A DNA stretch of 64,000 nucleotides, taken from positions 2,108,001 to 2,172,000 of the forward strand of contig CBDHCQ010000004.1 of NCBI GenBank assembly GCA_965261255.1, read 5' to 3'. Origin of the DNA: Bin80 sp965261255. Lineage in GTDB: Bacteria > Bacteroidota > Rhodothermia > Rhodothermales > Bin80. Positions 42,765 through 52,492 of the stretch are shown here, in pieces. Each line of letters begins with the position of its first letter. Within the stretch, counting starts at the first letter, position 1. Made by a program: the position numbers and the translations under genes. Under the pieces are notes generated by a model. It was not told the origin of the DNA, ran no database searches, and worked only from the letters and a program-made list of their open reading frames with translations.

Positions 42765-45524
42765 TCAAGGCATTATGGTAATTGAGTAACTGGTCAGATC
42801 CTCGGCGTATAGACCCTGGTAGGTCTGTCCATCGATCGTAAGATCATAGGGTCCCGCATCGGGCAGCCCCTCGATCCGAATCTCCACCGGATAGGGCTCC
42901 TCATACGGCGAGGGCAGTTCGGACATCAACTTTGCGATGTCAATGGTGAGAGAGCGACCTTCCAGGTCATAGCCCTCAATGGCCAGTCCATCCACGCCTA
43001 CGGCTATATCACGAGCGACATCAATGTAAACGCCTCCCAACTGTTTCAGCACATCTGCTGCGGCCATGAGACCGCCCACCTCTGCCCAACTTGGCCCTGA
43101 ACGTAGTGGGGTCTGGGGAAAGCCTTCATGGTCAATATTCTCCGGCCCCAGTCCGAAGGGAAACGTGGGTGCATTGTAGATTCCGTTGGCCGTATGGCGG
43201 GGGTGCGTAACCAGCGTCAGGGATGAGCGGGCCGCCGCGACGCCGCGTTCAATGAGATCCTGGCGACCGGTCAGCAGTCCCAGACGTACCAGAATCCCCG
43301 CGAATCGGTGATCCCGCTGGTCAAGCCATTCAGCATCTCCAATCTGTGACGTGAAACCGCCAAACGGATAGGCCGTGATGATATAATGCGGCGCCCAAAC
43401 CGTCTGGAGCAGCACTGCGTAGTCCGCAACCGCCTCCGCTGCATCCAGGTATAGGGGATCTCCGGTTGTTTCATACATCGAAACGAAGCCCTCCAGCGCC
43501 CATGACATGGCCATAGCATTGCGTGGCGGCTGCCCAGTCCGATCATCGTGGAAGGTCTCGGCCTTCACCGCGCATGAGTAAAGTGCCTCGAAGTCAACCC
43601 AACGCTGCGTAGGCAGCACTTCCGTAATGAGAAATCCTGCTGCTCGCCTGGCCGCGTCCAGGTAAAGGGTATCTTTCGTTGCACGAAAAAGCTCACTGAG
43701 CACCCATACATTCGCCCCTCCTTCCGCATTCCACCGCATGGACAACCGTGGCTCCATGTTGACATCAAACCAAGAGGGCACCGAGCCGTCGGGGGCCATT
43801 TGTTCTACCAAAAAATCCCCAAATCGCTGCGCAAACGCCAGAATGCGCGGGTCTTCCCGGCCGAGATGATAGAATTCCATCAGGTAGCCGACCGTAACAG
43901 CTGCCGCGGCCGTGTGGTAATCCGAGGTCTCCCAGTCCCAGTAGTTGCGTGTCTCATTCGGATTGTAATCCTCCCCGGGAAAGCGCCAGAGGCTGCGCTG
44001 CCAGGACTTTTTGTCCAGGTCATACAGGGACGGAAACATCCCCTGATTCTGCGGGGCATCCAGAACCAAGTTGATTATCCGGTCGACCTTCGCCCCGAAT
44101 GATGCATCAGACAATGTCTCCCCCCAGTAGGATAACCCCATCGCATCGGCGACATTGTTCCACCAAGCTGTGATGTAGGTCAGATGAAACCATTGGGGCG
44201 CTGTCAATCGAAACATGCCCATGTCCTGCCCATCCGTTTCCCACTCCTGCCAGGACGTCCATGCCTGTGGCCCGTCCGAGGATCTCTGGACCATTATCGG
44301 CTGAGTGTCCTCGACTTCCACCGTATATCCCTTGTAGTCAAAGCTCGCCGGATAGAGGGCTCTGGCATATTCGGCAAATGGAAGTGCCTGGGGGCGTGGC
44401 CTCCGAAAATAGTGCTGACCATAGTGTTCCCACAGGAATTGGGAAACGCGCTGATAGCCGCGGTGTGCCGGTGCATCGGAAGCCAGGAGGAGATCCATGC
44501 CGTACTGCAACTCATTGCCGGAAAGGGTGCGCACAAACGTGCCTCCGGCATTAACATGGCGCCAGTACACATGCTGCTCCGCTATTACGTCCATCAGGCC
44601 GTAGGCCAACAGGGGTTGACTGGTCATCCCTGAGACCAGCTCCAGATCCAGCACGGCTGGCAATGTTATTCTGGACGAGTCAATCGGCACTCCAAAAATC
44701 CAACGATGCTTCTGGGGGCGGGCCCGTTCTGCATAGACCCTGTGCTCATTAATCAGATTCAGATCCGGTACAATGGCGGCAACCTGTCCGCCGGTTTGCA
44801 CCATTACTGTCGGCGCAAAAAAGACACGGTCAGCAATGACATCACCGGGAGAACGCTTGTATGCGGGCGCATGACTGAATTCCGGGGTACCTGCTTCTGC
44901 AAATGCGATTGGGGAAAGCAGATATTCCAATTGTGGCGGATCACCCTTTAGCTCAGCCCGCACATTAATCTGCACCGAAGCCGCACCGCTGCGCAGCGTC
45001 AACGATTGCTCTATATTTGCGATTGATGTGCTTCCCGACAGCGTCACAGTTACCTGATCTTCGTCCTGCCCCGCAATTTCAAACGTACTAAGCACCTCCG
45101 GGACGATAATTCGGTAGTCATCCGCCACTTCGAGCGCCCGACCGTGCTCATTGGACCGATCCAAATACAGCTCTGTCGTGTTCACAGGTCGCGGGGATGG
45201 CGGCCTGAAGGCCTCTGCCACCTCCACCCAAATCCCGTCCCTGGCGGCAAAAAAGTGCTGACTGACTCCAAATTCATCTTTCTCAATGACCACCCTGACC
45301 TGCCGGTTGGAGAATTCCAAGCCGTTTGCTGTGTGATGTACATTGACCTGTGCCGATGACCCTGTAGCCAAGATGGTCATCCACAGTAGGACTATGGCGC
45401 AGCGCGCGGGGGCACAGATCCTGGCGGTATTAGCACGAAGGATGGCGGAGAGATTAGGCGCGTGGGCAGCCTTGGCAGGTCTGCCACGCGAGCTGATCAA
45501 GGGTACTGTAGTGTTAGTTGTCAT
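42765..45524 (-). CDS. Secreted six-hairpin (alpha/alpha-barrel) protein, candidate glycoside hydrolase or lyase
   Basis: The 919-residue protein is exported: a hydrophobic segment ends at about residue 58 (LLWMTILATGSSAQ), preceded by a long basic N-region, so the true start may be internal. The first ~330 residues are beta-rich. The middle (about 400-780) has helical repeats of a six-hairpin glycosidase type, with ETSDYHTAAAAVTVGY, WNAEGGANVWVLSEL, LDAARRAAGFLITEV and LDAAEAVADYAVLL. A C-terminal beta domain follows. I do not recognise a CAZy family. It sits between sulfatase 1 and the DUF6786-like gene in a single-direction run. Confidence 0.7.
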   Translation of the reverse strand: MTTNTTVPLISSRGRPAKAAHAPNLSAILRANTARICAPARCAIVLLWMTILATGSSAQVNVHHTANGLEFSNRQVRVVIEKDEFGVSQHFFAARDGIWVEVAEAFRPPSPRPVNTTELYLDRSNEHGRALEVADDYRIIVPEVLSTFEIAGQDEDQVTVTLSGSTSIANIEQSLTLRSGAASVQINVRAELKGDPPQLEYLLSPIAFAEAGTPEFSHAPAYKRSPGDVIADRVFFAPTVMVQTGGQVAAIVPDLNLINEHRVYAERARPQKHRWIFGVPIDSSRITLPAVLDLELVSGMTSQPLLAYGLMDVIAEQHVYWRHVNAGGTFVRTLSGNELQYGMDLLLASDAPAHRGYQRVSQFLWEHYGQHYFRRPRPQALPFAEYARALYPASFDYKGYTVEVEDTQPIMVQRSSDGPQAWTSWQEWETDGQDMGMFRLTAPQWFHLTYITAWWNNVADAMGLSYWGETLSDASFGAKVDRIINLVLDAPQNQGMFPSLYDLDKKSWQRSLWRFPGEDYNPNETRNYWDWETSDYHTAAAAVTVGYLMEFYHLGREDPRILAFAQRFGDFLVEQMAPDGSVPSWFDVNMEPRLSMRWNAEGGANVWVLSELFRATKDTLYLDAARRAAGFLITEVLPTQRWVDFEALYSCAVKAETFHDDRTGQPPRNAMAMSWALEGFVSMYETTGDPLYLDAAEAVADYAVLLQTVWAPHYIITAYPFGGFTSQIGDAEWLDQRDHRFAGILVRLGLLTGRQDLIERGVAAARSSLTLVTHPRHTANGIYNAPTFPFGLGPENIDHEGFPQTPLRSGPSWAEVGGLMAAADVLKQLGGVYIDVARDIAVGVDGLAIEGYDLEGRSLTIDIAKLMSELPSPYEEPYPVEIRIEGLPDAGPYDLTIDGQTYQGLYAEDLTSYSITIMP

Positions 45525-45578
45525 TGTCCTCTTTAGTCTTACCTGACCGATAGTTGGCTTTTCACTCTTTGAATGGGC

Positions 45579-47072
45579 CTATTCTTTTGGGAGATTTCGA
45601 CCCATTGCCTGGTGATCCTGCTGCGAACGCAGGTGCCGCAGACTCCGGCGATCGTCCATCAAGTGCACGATCGGCAGTTGATCCGTCCCGGTCTTATCCC
45701 ATGAGCCCAGCTCGGCTCGAGCACGCGCAGCCTCTGCCATTAATCGTGCCACTATTTCAGGATGGGCGGAAGCGAGATCCTGAGTTTCTCCGGGGTCCGC
45801 TTGCAAGTCATACAGCAGCGGTTGTTCAAGTTCGCGAAGCCCCGACTCCCACCAGACTAGCATCTGCGAACTGCGAGGGAGGTGCAGCTTCCAGCGACCC
45901 TCGCGGACTGCCTGCAGGTTCACACCGTTGTAGTAGTAGAATACGCGATTGTCTATCCCTTGAATCCCTTCTCCGAATAGAAGAGGGGACAAATCTCTGC
46001 CATCCACTTTGCGATCGGTAGGCAGAGCGGCCGCGGCAAGACTGGAAACTGTAGGCAGCAGGTCCATAGCATTGACCATCGCGTCGCTTACGGTTCCCGC
46101 GTCAATACGACCAGGCCAGCGCATAATGCAGGGCACACGCATACCCCCTTCAAATGTGGTTCCCTTCCCGCCTCTGAAAGGCCCGCTAGAACCGTTGGGC
46201 CCAGGTCCGTTGTCTGATGTGAAAATCACCAGTGTATCGGCTGCCAGGCCGGATTCATCAAGCGCGTCCAGGATCTGGCCGGCACTCCAGTCTATCTCCT
46301 CAACCATGTCACCGTACACGCCACCAGGCGATTGTCCTGCGAATCTTGGATTGGGCATCCAAGGAGCATGGGCACGCGTGTGCGACAGGTATAGCAGGAA
46401 CGGGTGGCGACGATCCGCCAGCATAAACTCGACCGCTCGTTGCGTAAAGTGCTCCGTGATCGTAGTTAAATGGGCATCTGGATCCACCACTTCATCGTTT
46501 TCCAGCAATGGCGTAGAGCCATCTGGGCTTGAATTGCCGACCATGCCGTAGAACAGGTCAAATCCGTGCCGGGTGGGATGAAATTCCGATTGCGCAGTGA
46601 ACCCTTCATGCGTCTTAAAGTCAAAGTCTCGCGGAATGCCCAGGTGCCATTTGCCGACGCAGGCCGTCCTGTAGCCTTGAGCTCTGACCAGTTCGGCCAC
46701 GGTCACTTCACTTTCCTGAAGCCCCAGATCGCTGTAGACCCCGCCCACCGCGAACGGTACCCCGCATCGCGAGGGATACCGCCCTGTCAACAATGAGGCA
46801 CGTGAGGGACTGCAAACCGAACAAAGGGAACGGTAATCGGTGAATCGAATGCCTTCTGCAGCGATGCGATCCAGATAGGGCGTTCTGATCGTTTCGGATC
46901 CATAGCAGCCAAGGTCACCGTATCCCAGATCATCGGCAAAGATGAGGACTATATTGGGACCCTTAGCATTCGAATTCCGACAGCCGGCTCCATGGATGGC
47001 CGCAGCAAAAGTGGTCAGCAGGATGAATTCCCGCCTTGTCAAAGCAACATTTCCAGGAGAGGACTGCATCAT
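45579..47072 (-). CDS. Sulfatase (type I, formylglycine-dependent), lipid-anchored
   Basis: The 497-residue protein has a Tat-like signal (LTRREFILLTTFAAA) leading into a lipobox Cys at 31. The sulfatase signature CSPSRASLLTG starts at Cys87, the residue converted to formylglycine. Metal and substrate residues appear in FADDLGYGDLG, GKWHLG and FTSDNGPG. A C-terminal subdomain ends near 497. Its ATG overlaps the stop of the small ankyrin gene by 4 bases. It probably removes sulfate from a glycan outside the inner membrane. The anaerobic or FGE-type maturase is not in the window. Confidence 0.93.
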   Translation of the reverse strand: MMQSSPGNVALTRREFILLTTFAAAIHGAGCRNSNAKGPNIVLIFADDLGYGDLGCYGSETIRTPYLDRIAAEGIRFTDYRSLCSVCSPSRASLLTGRYPSRCGVPFAVGGVYSDLGLQESEVTVAELVRAQGYRTACVGKWHLGIPRDFDFKTHEGFTAQSEFHPTRHGFDLFYGMVGNSSPDGSTPLLENDEVVDPDAHLTTITEHFTQRAVEFMLADRRHPFLLYLSHTRAHAPWMPNPRFAGQSPGGVYGDMVEEIDWSAGQILDALDESGLAADTLVIFTSDNGPGPNGSSGPFRGGKGTTFEGGMRVPCIMRWPGRIDAGTVSDAMVNAMDLLPTVSSLAAAALPTDRKVDGRDLSPLLFGEGIQGIDNRVFYYYNGVNLQAVREGRWKLHLPRSSQMLVWWESGLRELEQPLLYDLQADPGETQDLASAHPEIVARLMAEAARARAELGSWDKTGTDQLPIVHLMDDRRSLRHLRSQQDHQAMGRNLPKE

Positions 47073-47674
47073 TCGCCGGACTCTTTCAAGTGTGCATCCA
47101 ATAACTCCACGATGTGGTCGTGGCCGTAGTGCATTGCCAGTTCCTTCGGGGTCAGGCCACCTCCCGGATTAGCCTTCGCATCCGCCCCGGCCAAAAGAAG
47201 GGCCTCAGCGAGCGCGTGGCTGCCGCTGAATGCCGCCCAATGCAAGGGGGTCCATTGTTGAGCACCATTGGCTGTTCTGAGATCTGCACCCGCAGTAATC
47301 AGTAGTCGGCCCGTGCCTTCTTGGCCTTTCATGGCGGCTCGCATAAGTGGTGTCCATCCGTCAATGCCTTCCGCCTCAACATTGGCGCCCCACTCCAGGA
47401 GCAACGATGTAATCGCCTCGTGGCCAAGTTTAGCAGCACGGTGCAGTGGGGTCCAGCTAGCAGCCCCGACCTGTTCTAGCTCCGCTCCAGCCTCCAATAG
47501 TATCTGCACCATGGTGCTGTCACCTGTTGCTGCGGCACGGTGCAACGGCGCCCAATCGCCGTATATGCCATTTATGTCGGCTCCTGCAGCCAGGGCCGCT
47601 TGAACAGCCGTCAGGTCACCTGCCTCAATGGCGCGATGCAAATCACTGGTCGACTGCTGTATGGCCCTGTTCAT
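47069..47674 (-). CDS. Small ankyrin-repeat protein between two sulfatases
   Basis: The 201-residue protein has about five ankyrin repeats (such as GDWAPLHRAAATGD, ASWTPLHRAAKLGH and GWTPLMRAAMKGQ) and no signal peptide, so it appears cytoplasmic. It begins 3 bases after sulfatase 2 ends, and its stop overlaps the ATG of sulfatase 1 by 4 bases, so translation of all three is likely coupled. It lacks the paired-cysteine caps of the giant ankyrin protein. Its partner is unknown; regulation or chaperoning before export is a guess. Confidence 0.9.
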   Translation of the reverse strand: MNRAIQQSTSDLHRAIEAGDLTAVQAALAAGADINGIYGDWAPLHRAAATGDSTMVQILLEAGAELEQVGAASWTPLHRAAKLGHEAITSLLLEWGANVEAEGIDGWTPLMRAAMKGQEGTGRLLITAGADLRTANGAQQWTPLHWAAFSGSHALAEALLLAGADAKANPGGGLTPKELAMHYGHDHIVELLDAHLKESGE

Positions 47675-47677
47675 TTA

Positions 47678-49285
47678 CTATTCAAATACTTGGTCAGGGT
47701 GATCCATATACCACTTCCATTCAAGCTGCTCGCGTGCGTCAAGTGTGTCTTCGCGACTCAGCAGCTGGAAGCGGTACTTTCGAAAAGCGCGCATATCCTC
47801 CTGCATGGCGCTAGACGTCGCTTCCCAGTGCGGACTGCCCAGCCATTCGTGGGGTACTGGGTAGTCAGGATGGGCTGATCCGGTGGGCCGAACACCTCGG
47901 CCAGGCTGGCCGTAGTCACCGAGTTCAGCACGTGCTTCTTCCGCCAATGCTGACAGGCGGACCACAATATCTGGATACTGGGCGGCCACATTCCTAGTCT
48001 CACCTGGATCCTCGTGCAGATTGTAGAGCTCCGGCTGTTCCATAATGGTCGTATTGACCGCAAGCCACGGTGCACATTCACCGTAGATGCCCTCGCGCGA
48101 CTCTGGGCGCGCTAGGTGCAGCTTCCATTCCCCCGCCCGCAGGGCCTGCAGCCAGGTCCCGGCGTAGTAGTAGTACACTTCGTGCGGACTCTTTGCTTCC
48201 GCAGATGCCTGCATCAGAGGCCACAGGCTTTTGCCATCTATGGCGCGGTCTTGTGGCACGGAAGCGCCTGACAGGTCTGCGATTGTCGGCATGATATCCA
48301 TGACGGTGACCAACTCACTACAGATTGCGCCAGCCGGGATATTGTTGGGCCATCGCATGATGCAGGGCACACGCACGCCCCCTTCCCATGTGGTCAGTTT
48401 GCCACCTCGGAGTGGTTCCGCCGAGCCAGACTGATCTTGGAAGCCCAGCCATGGCCCGTTGTCCGAGGTATAAATGACCAAGGTGCGCTCGTCCAGGCCC
48501 AGCGACTGCAAGTGATCCAGAATCAGCCCCGTACACCAGTCAATCTCTTCCACCGCATCTCCGTATAGCCCGGCATCGGAAACACCTTGGAACTCCTTGC
48601 CGGGATATATGGGGATATGCGGCATCGGATGCGCCAAATAAAGCAGAAACGGCTGATGCTGACTGCGCTCAATAAACTGCATGGCTTCACGGGTGAAGTC
48701 CTGCGTGAACTGGAAATGGTTGGGACGTTCAGTGATCTTTCGATCGTTGTAATAAAGCGGCACTGCAAAATTTTCGAATGGCTGTGTGCCATTAACGATG
48801 CGGATTCCATAGAAATAGTCAAAGCCCTGGCGATTTGGAGCGAATTTATCGTCCTGGCCCAAGTGCCATTTGCCTATGCAGGCGGTGGAATAGCCCAATG
48901 GCTTGAGCATATCCGCAATCGTAATCTCGTCGGGGCTGAGCCCGAAGGGGGCATCGTACAAATGTACATCGGGCACGCCGACCCGTACAGGGTAGCTTCC
49001 GGTAAGCAGCGCCGCACGCGAGGGACTACAGATCGGACTCACATAAAAGTCCGTAAAGCGCATGCCTTCGGCCGCCATACGATCAATGCGCGGGGTCCGA
49101 ATATTGGGCGATCCATAGATACCTAGGTCATTGTAGCCCTGGTCGTCAGTAAAGATGATCACGAAATTCGGCAACTGCCCACGCGCCGCCCGGCAGGCGG
49201 GTAGCCCTCCGGCCATTCCGAACAACGCCGCTGCTTGACCCACCACCTGCAGGAATTGGCGTCGATGCCAGGATCCACGCTCCAT
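47678..49285 (-). CDS. Sulfatase (type I, formylglycine-dependent), Tat-exported
   Basis: From the ATG at 49283-49285 it has 535 residues and a Tat-like signal (HRRQFLQVVGQAAALFG) followed by a possible lipobox Cys at 31. An in-frame start at 49372 would add 29 residues without a signal. The active-site motif CSPSRAALLTG starts at Cys86. Other sulfatase motifs are FTDDQGYNDLG, GKWHLGQD and YTSDNGPWLG. It differs clearly from sulfatase 1, suggesting a second sulfate position on the same substrate. It follows the PorV/PorQ gene by about 90 bases. Confidence 0.93.
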   Translation of the reverse strand: MERGSWHRRQFLQVVGQAAALFGMAGGLPACRAARGQLPNFVIIFTDDQGYNDLGIYGSPNIRTPRIDRMAAEGMRFTDFYVSPICSPSRAALLTGSYPVRVGVPDVHLYDAPFGLSPDEITIADMLKPLGYSTACIGKWHLGQDDKFAPNRQGFDYFYGIRIVNGTQPFENFAVPLYYNDRKITERPNHFQFTQDFTREAMQFIERSQHQPFLLYLAHPMPHIPIYPGKEFQGVSDAGLYGDAVEEIDWCTGLILDHLQSLGLDERTLVIYTSDNGPWLGFQDQSGSAEPLRGGKLTTWEGGVRVPCIMRWPNNIPAGAICSELVTVMDIMPTIADLSGASVPQDRAIDGKSLWPLMQASAEAKSPHEVYYYYAGTWLQALRAGEWKLHLARPESREGIYGECAPWLAVNTTIMEQPELYNLHEDPGETRNVAAQYPDIVVRLSALAEEARAELGDYGQPGRGVRPTGSAHPDYPVPHEWLGSPHWEATSSAMQEDMRAFRKYRFQLLSREDTLDAREQLEWKWYMDHPDQVFE

Positions 49286-49377
49286 ACCGGCTTCAGTCCT
49301 GCCTTGAGGGCCCGGTTTGGGGCAATAGGTGCCGGGAAAGCGCATTAGGCCGCTAATATCTGCAACGCCCAAATAGT

Positions 49378-50424
49378 CTATAGCCCGAATGCCACGGAGA
49401 CGACATGCACCGACCCAAGCAGGCCAAATTCCCAGAATGCGTACCCCAGATTGAGCGTATAGTCACTGAGGCCTACATTGACACCGCTGCCCAGAGTAAA
49501 TCCTTCCTCGTCGTAATTGAAGCGGTACCCGCCACGGATCGACAACAGGTCGCGAAAGGTGTACTCTGTCCCGAAGTTCACCTTCTCGGGGCCATCATTG
49601 GGGTGTACAAACTCTGCAGCTATCGTCAAGTGATGCAGACCGCCGGCATCGCCTTCAATTAGGTCATAGGCCGCACCAAAGCTGAAATTGACCGGCATAC
49701 GGATATCGGCTGGTTCGTACCCGATGCGCTCGTCAAAGGAAGCAATCTGCGTATCGGGACCGATGTTGCGACCTACCATAGTGACGCGCAGACTTCGAAT
49801 GCCCGTATGGAACACCGTGCCGATGTCCACTGCCCAGGCGCCGACAGTTGCGTCGTCCAGGGTTTCTGAAATGTATTTGATGTTGACGCCGAAATGTAAC
49901 TGCTCTGTCACCCTGCGGGCGTAGCTGACCCCCACGGCAAGGTCCCGAGCAGTCACGGTTCCCAGATTCGTAAGCACCTCCGAGCGTCCGGTGGGAATGT
50001 CATCCAGTAGGATCGGCCTGTTTTCGGTACGCGGCATGTCGCCGTAGTCCAAAAACAGCAGGTTTACACCGATAATGCCGATTCCCTCAAAGTTCCGGGC
50101 AGCAGCCGCGCTGTAGTAATTGATGTCGGCAATCCAGCGCACGTTTGTGAGTCCGATGTCAAGACCGGTTACATCCACCAGCGAGGCAGGATTAGTGAGC
50201 GACGATGCCGCATCGCCACGCCCCAGTGATGAGATGACTCCGCCCATTCCTGCTTGGCGTGCGTTGGTGGGCAGTTTAAGGAACTGGAATCCCGACTGCC
50301 CTACGCGGTTGAAGTCTGAAGGAGGAAGCCCAGTACCAGGGTCCGGGGTGAATTGAGCATACACGGGGGCCAGGCTGGCGGTCAAGAAAGCCAAGCAGGC
50401 CAATAGGAAAGTCAGTCGCTTCAT
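49378..50424 (-). CDS. PorV/PorQ-family outer-membrane protein
   Basis: This 348-residue outer-membrane barrel protein has a clear signal peptide (MKRLTFLLACLAFLTASLAPVYA). An upstream ATG at 50469 overlaps the stop of the preceding gene by 4 bases and is an alternative start. The FLKLPTNARQAGMGG segment and LTNPASL near the N-terminus are typical of PorV/PorQ proteins, which receive T9SS substrates at the outer membrane. It directly follows the gene for a protein with a T9SS sorting domain, which supports a shared secretion role. Confidence 0.85.
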   Translation of the reverse strand: MKRLTFLLACLAFLTASLAPVYAQFTPDPGTGLPPSDFNRVGQSGFQFLKLPTNARQAGMGGVISSLGRGDAASSLTNPASLVDVTGLDIGLTNVRWIADINYYSAAAARNFEGIGIIGVNLLFLDYGDMPRTENRPILLDDIPTGRSEVLTNLGTVTARDLAVGVSYARRVTEQLHFGVNIKYISETLDDATVGAWAVDIGTVFHTGIRSLRVTMVGRNIGPDTQIASFDERIGYEPADIRMPVNFSFGAAYDLIEGDAGGLHHLTIAAEFVHPNDGPEKVNFGTEYTFRDLLSIRGGYRFNYDEEGFTLGSGVNVGLSDYTLNLGYAFWEFGLLGSVHVVSVAFGL

Positions 50425-50465
50425 GAGATTACTCGGTAAGTGGGTGCGGGCAGGATTAATTACCA

Positions 50466-52442
50466 TCATTTGACGATCAGGAACTTGCCTATGCTTGACT
50501 CTCCTTCATGTCCTTGCACATGCGATTCGATATGGTAGATATAAACACCCGGTTGAACGTTTTGGAAGAAGCGCGTCAGAAGGTAATCCCCGTGCATAGC
50601 CGAGCCCCAGGCCTCTTCTCCGAAGCCATCGTTGTGCTCAATGGTGCGCACGAGCTCCCCGGCAACAGTGTAAATGCGTATGGTGCATTGACCAGGGATG
50701 TTCAGAAAGCTGATTCGCTTCTCCTCTGATGGATCAGAAAGCCCGCTAACCTGACGGAACGGATTCGGGATCACAAGTACCTCGGACAGATCGTTGCTCG
50801 GTGCCGGCTTGGCCGCCAGAGCGTGGAACGTATAGGCGGTGAATCCGCTTTCATTACCATCCAAATCGTAAGAGGTAACCCAATGACGGTACGGAATTCC
50901 TGGCTCGGCAGGAAGGCGGAAGGTCACCTTCCCCCCGGCGGTAAGCTCCTCCGCTTCAGCGCGTGCCAGGTCAGCGGCTTCGATCCATGGTCCTTCAATC
51001 CTTGACTCAGACCGGTATACTTTGTATCCAGCAAAGTCATTGGTGCCCGTGATGGGATCCCGGTAGCCGGGAGGTACTGCTGTCCAGGTAAGCTCAAACC
51101 CCTGTGTACCCAGTTCTGTGTCAACGTAGAGTTCAACCTGCAACTCGTCGTCATTGCTGGCAAACGGAGCATCGCCGACCGTTGGAGGCGGAAACGCGGA
51201 GATGCCCTCATTCCAGTTGCCTGTCCGTCTGAATCCGTCTACAATATCCAGCGCCGCCTGCCAATTCGCCTTCAGATTGACCAGTCCCTGCGACAGATAG
51301 TTTTGGGTGGCATTGAGGCCCCCTAGCTCACTGACATTGCGGTCCATTTCGCCAAGGGCAACTACACGAATGAGCTCTACTGAATCTCCAGGCGCAATAT
51401 CATAGGGTCCGATCCCCAGGTTGAACGAAGGCACACGTTCATACAGGTTTCCATCTATGGTGCCGCCAGCTGTATTGGCGTCCCGCCAGCTCATGCGGGC
51501 CTGCTGGGCCGTCATGCGGGTAAAGACGTACGTCGGATCCTGATTGGTTGGCTGCCAGAACTCTTCATCAGGTGCTCCGGGGTTCTCATTCAGGATGCGG
51601 TGGAAAATGCCCTGATAAACCATCGTCTCACCATGCTTATTGGGCGTGACATAGACAATGTTGTCCGTGAAGAGCTGCGGAGAGTACAGGCGGCGGTCAA
51701 TCGAATTCTGGATTGTGATATTGCCGGGATCACCACGGTCACCGGTCTGATCGCCCGGGGAAATATCATAGGCCACCGGCGTCTGGTTGGGCGGCATTGA
51801 GGTGTCGTCATAGAACACGAAATTGCCCTGCTCCATGCGAAAATTGCTGAACCCCGGATCCCACAGGTATTCGTCGTCAAAGGACACGCTGTACGGGATG
51901 CCCAGGCTAATATTGATGCCGTAAGCGACGCTGTAGTACCAGTTGGTGATCTGCTCGCTGCTCTGGTTGGTAAACACCTCCCGATGGATAATAAAGTCGT
52001 CATATTTCGGCAGACTCCACACCATTCGCTTGCGCGAAACTGTCAGGGGAATGACCGGGACTTCAGACCCGGATGGGTCCACAGACGTGACGGTCTCATA
52101 CGAGTATTCTTCGGCCTCAGTCAGGCTTTCTACAAAATTGTAGTTCTTTACCTGCGTGTGATGGACGATGTTGAAGCCTGGCCAGCCACCGGTAACATGC
52201 TGCGTGCCATCCACTTCGCCCGCCCAGTAGCTGAGGTTATTGAACCAATTGGATGGCGCTTCGAAATAGCCGGGATACGAGGCCAGCCAGATCGGCGGGT
52301 TGGGTATCGATTCACTGATGACCGTCCAGAACTTGCCCCGCGTAAAGGTGTGATCAGTGCTGCTTTGGCCAGTGACCGCTGTGCAGGGCAGAACCAAGAT
52401 CAGGACTGCGACCAGGGTGCTGTGAATTGTATGGGATTTCAT
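50466..52442 (-). CDS. T9SS-sorted surface or secreted protein
   Basis: The 658-residue protein has an N-terminal signal (LVAVLILVLPCTAVTGQ) and a C-terminal type IX sorting domain (about 575-658). That domain shows VIPNPFRQ, the CTIRIYTVAGELVRTIEH segment (18 residues) and GVYIYHIESH, ending in GKFLIVK. A fibronectin-like part precedes it (about 455-560, with GYKVYRSES and PYRHWVTSYD). The first 430 residues have no family I recognise. It sits between the TonB receptor (50 bases upstream) and the PorV/PorQ gene, so it may be the surface glycan-binding partner of the receptor in place of SusD. Confidence 0.85.
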   Translation of the reverse strand: MKSHTIHSTLVAVLILVLPCTAVTGQSSTDHTFTRGKFWTVISESIPNPPIWLASYPGYFEAPSNWFNNLSYWAGEVDGTQHVTGGWPGFNIVHHTQVKNYNFVESLTEAEEYSYETVTSVDPSGSEVPVIPLTVSRKRMVWSLPKYDDFIIHREVFTNQSSEQITNWYYSVAYGINISLGIPYSVSFDDEYLWDPGFSNFRMEQGNFVFYDDTSMPPNQTPVAYDISPGDQTGDRGDPGNITIQNSIDRRLYSPQLFTDNIVYVTPNKHGETMVYQGIFHRILNENPGAPDEEFWQPTNQDPTYVFTRMTAQQARMSWRDANTAGGTIDGNLYERVPSFNLGIGPYDIAPGDSVELIRVVALGEMDRNVSELGGLNATQNYLSQGLVNLKANWQAALDIVDGFRRTGNWNEGISAFPPPTVGDAPFASNDDELQVELYVDTELGTQGFELTWTAVPPGYRDPITGTNDFAGYKVYRSESRIEGPWIEAADLARAEAEELTAGGKVTFRLPAEPGIPYRHWVTSYDLDGNESGFTAYTFHALAAKPAPSNDLSEVLVIPNPFRQVSGLSDPSEEKRISFLNIPGQCTIRIYTVAGELVRTIEHNDGFGEEAWGSAMHGDYLLTRFFQNVQPGVYIYHIESHVQGHEGESSIGKFLIVK

Positions 52443-52492
52443 CTGTTCAGACTCTTTCAGTTTATTGGTTGACTACATGATTCCGGGCACCC

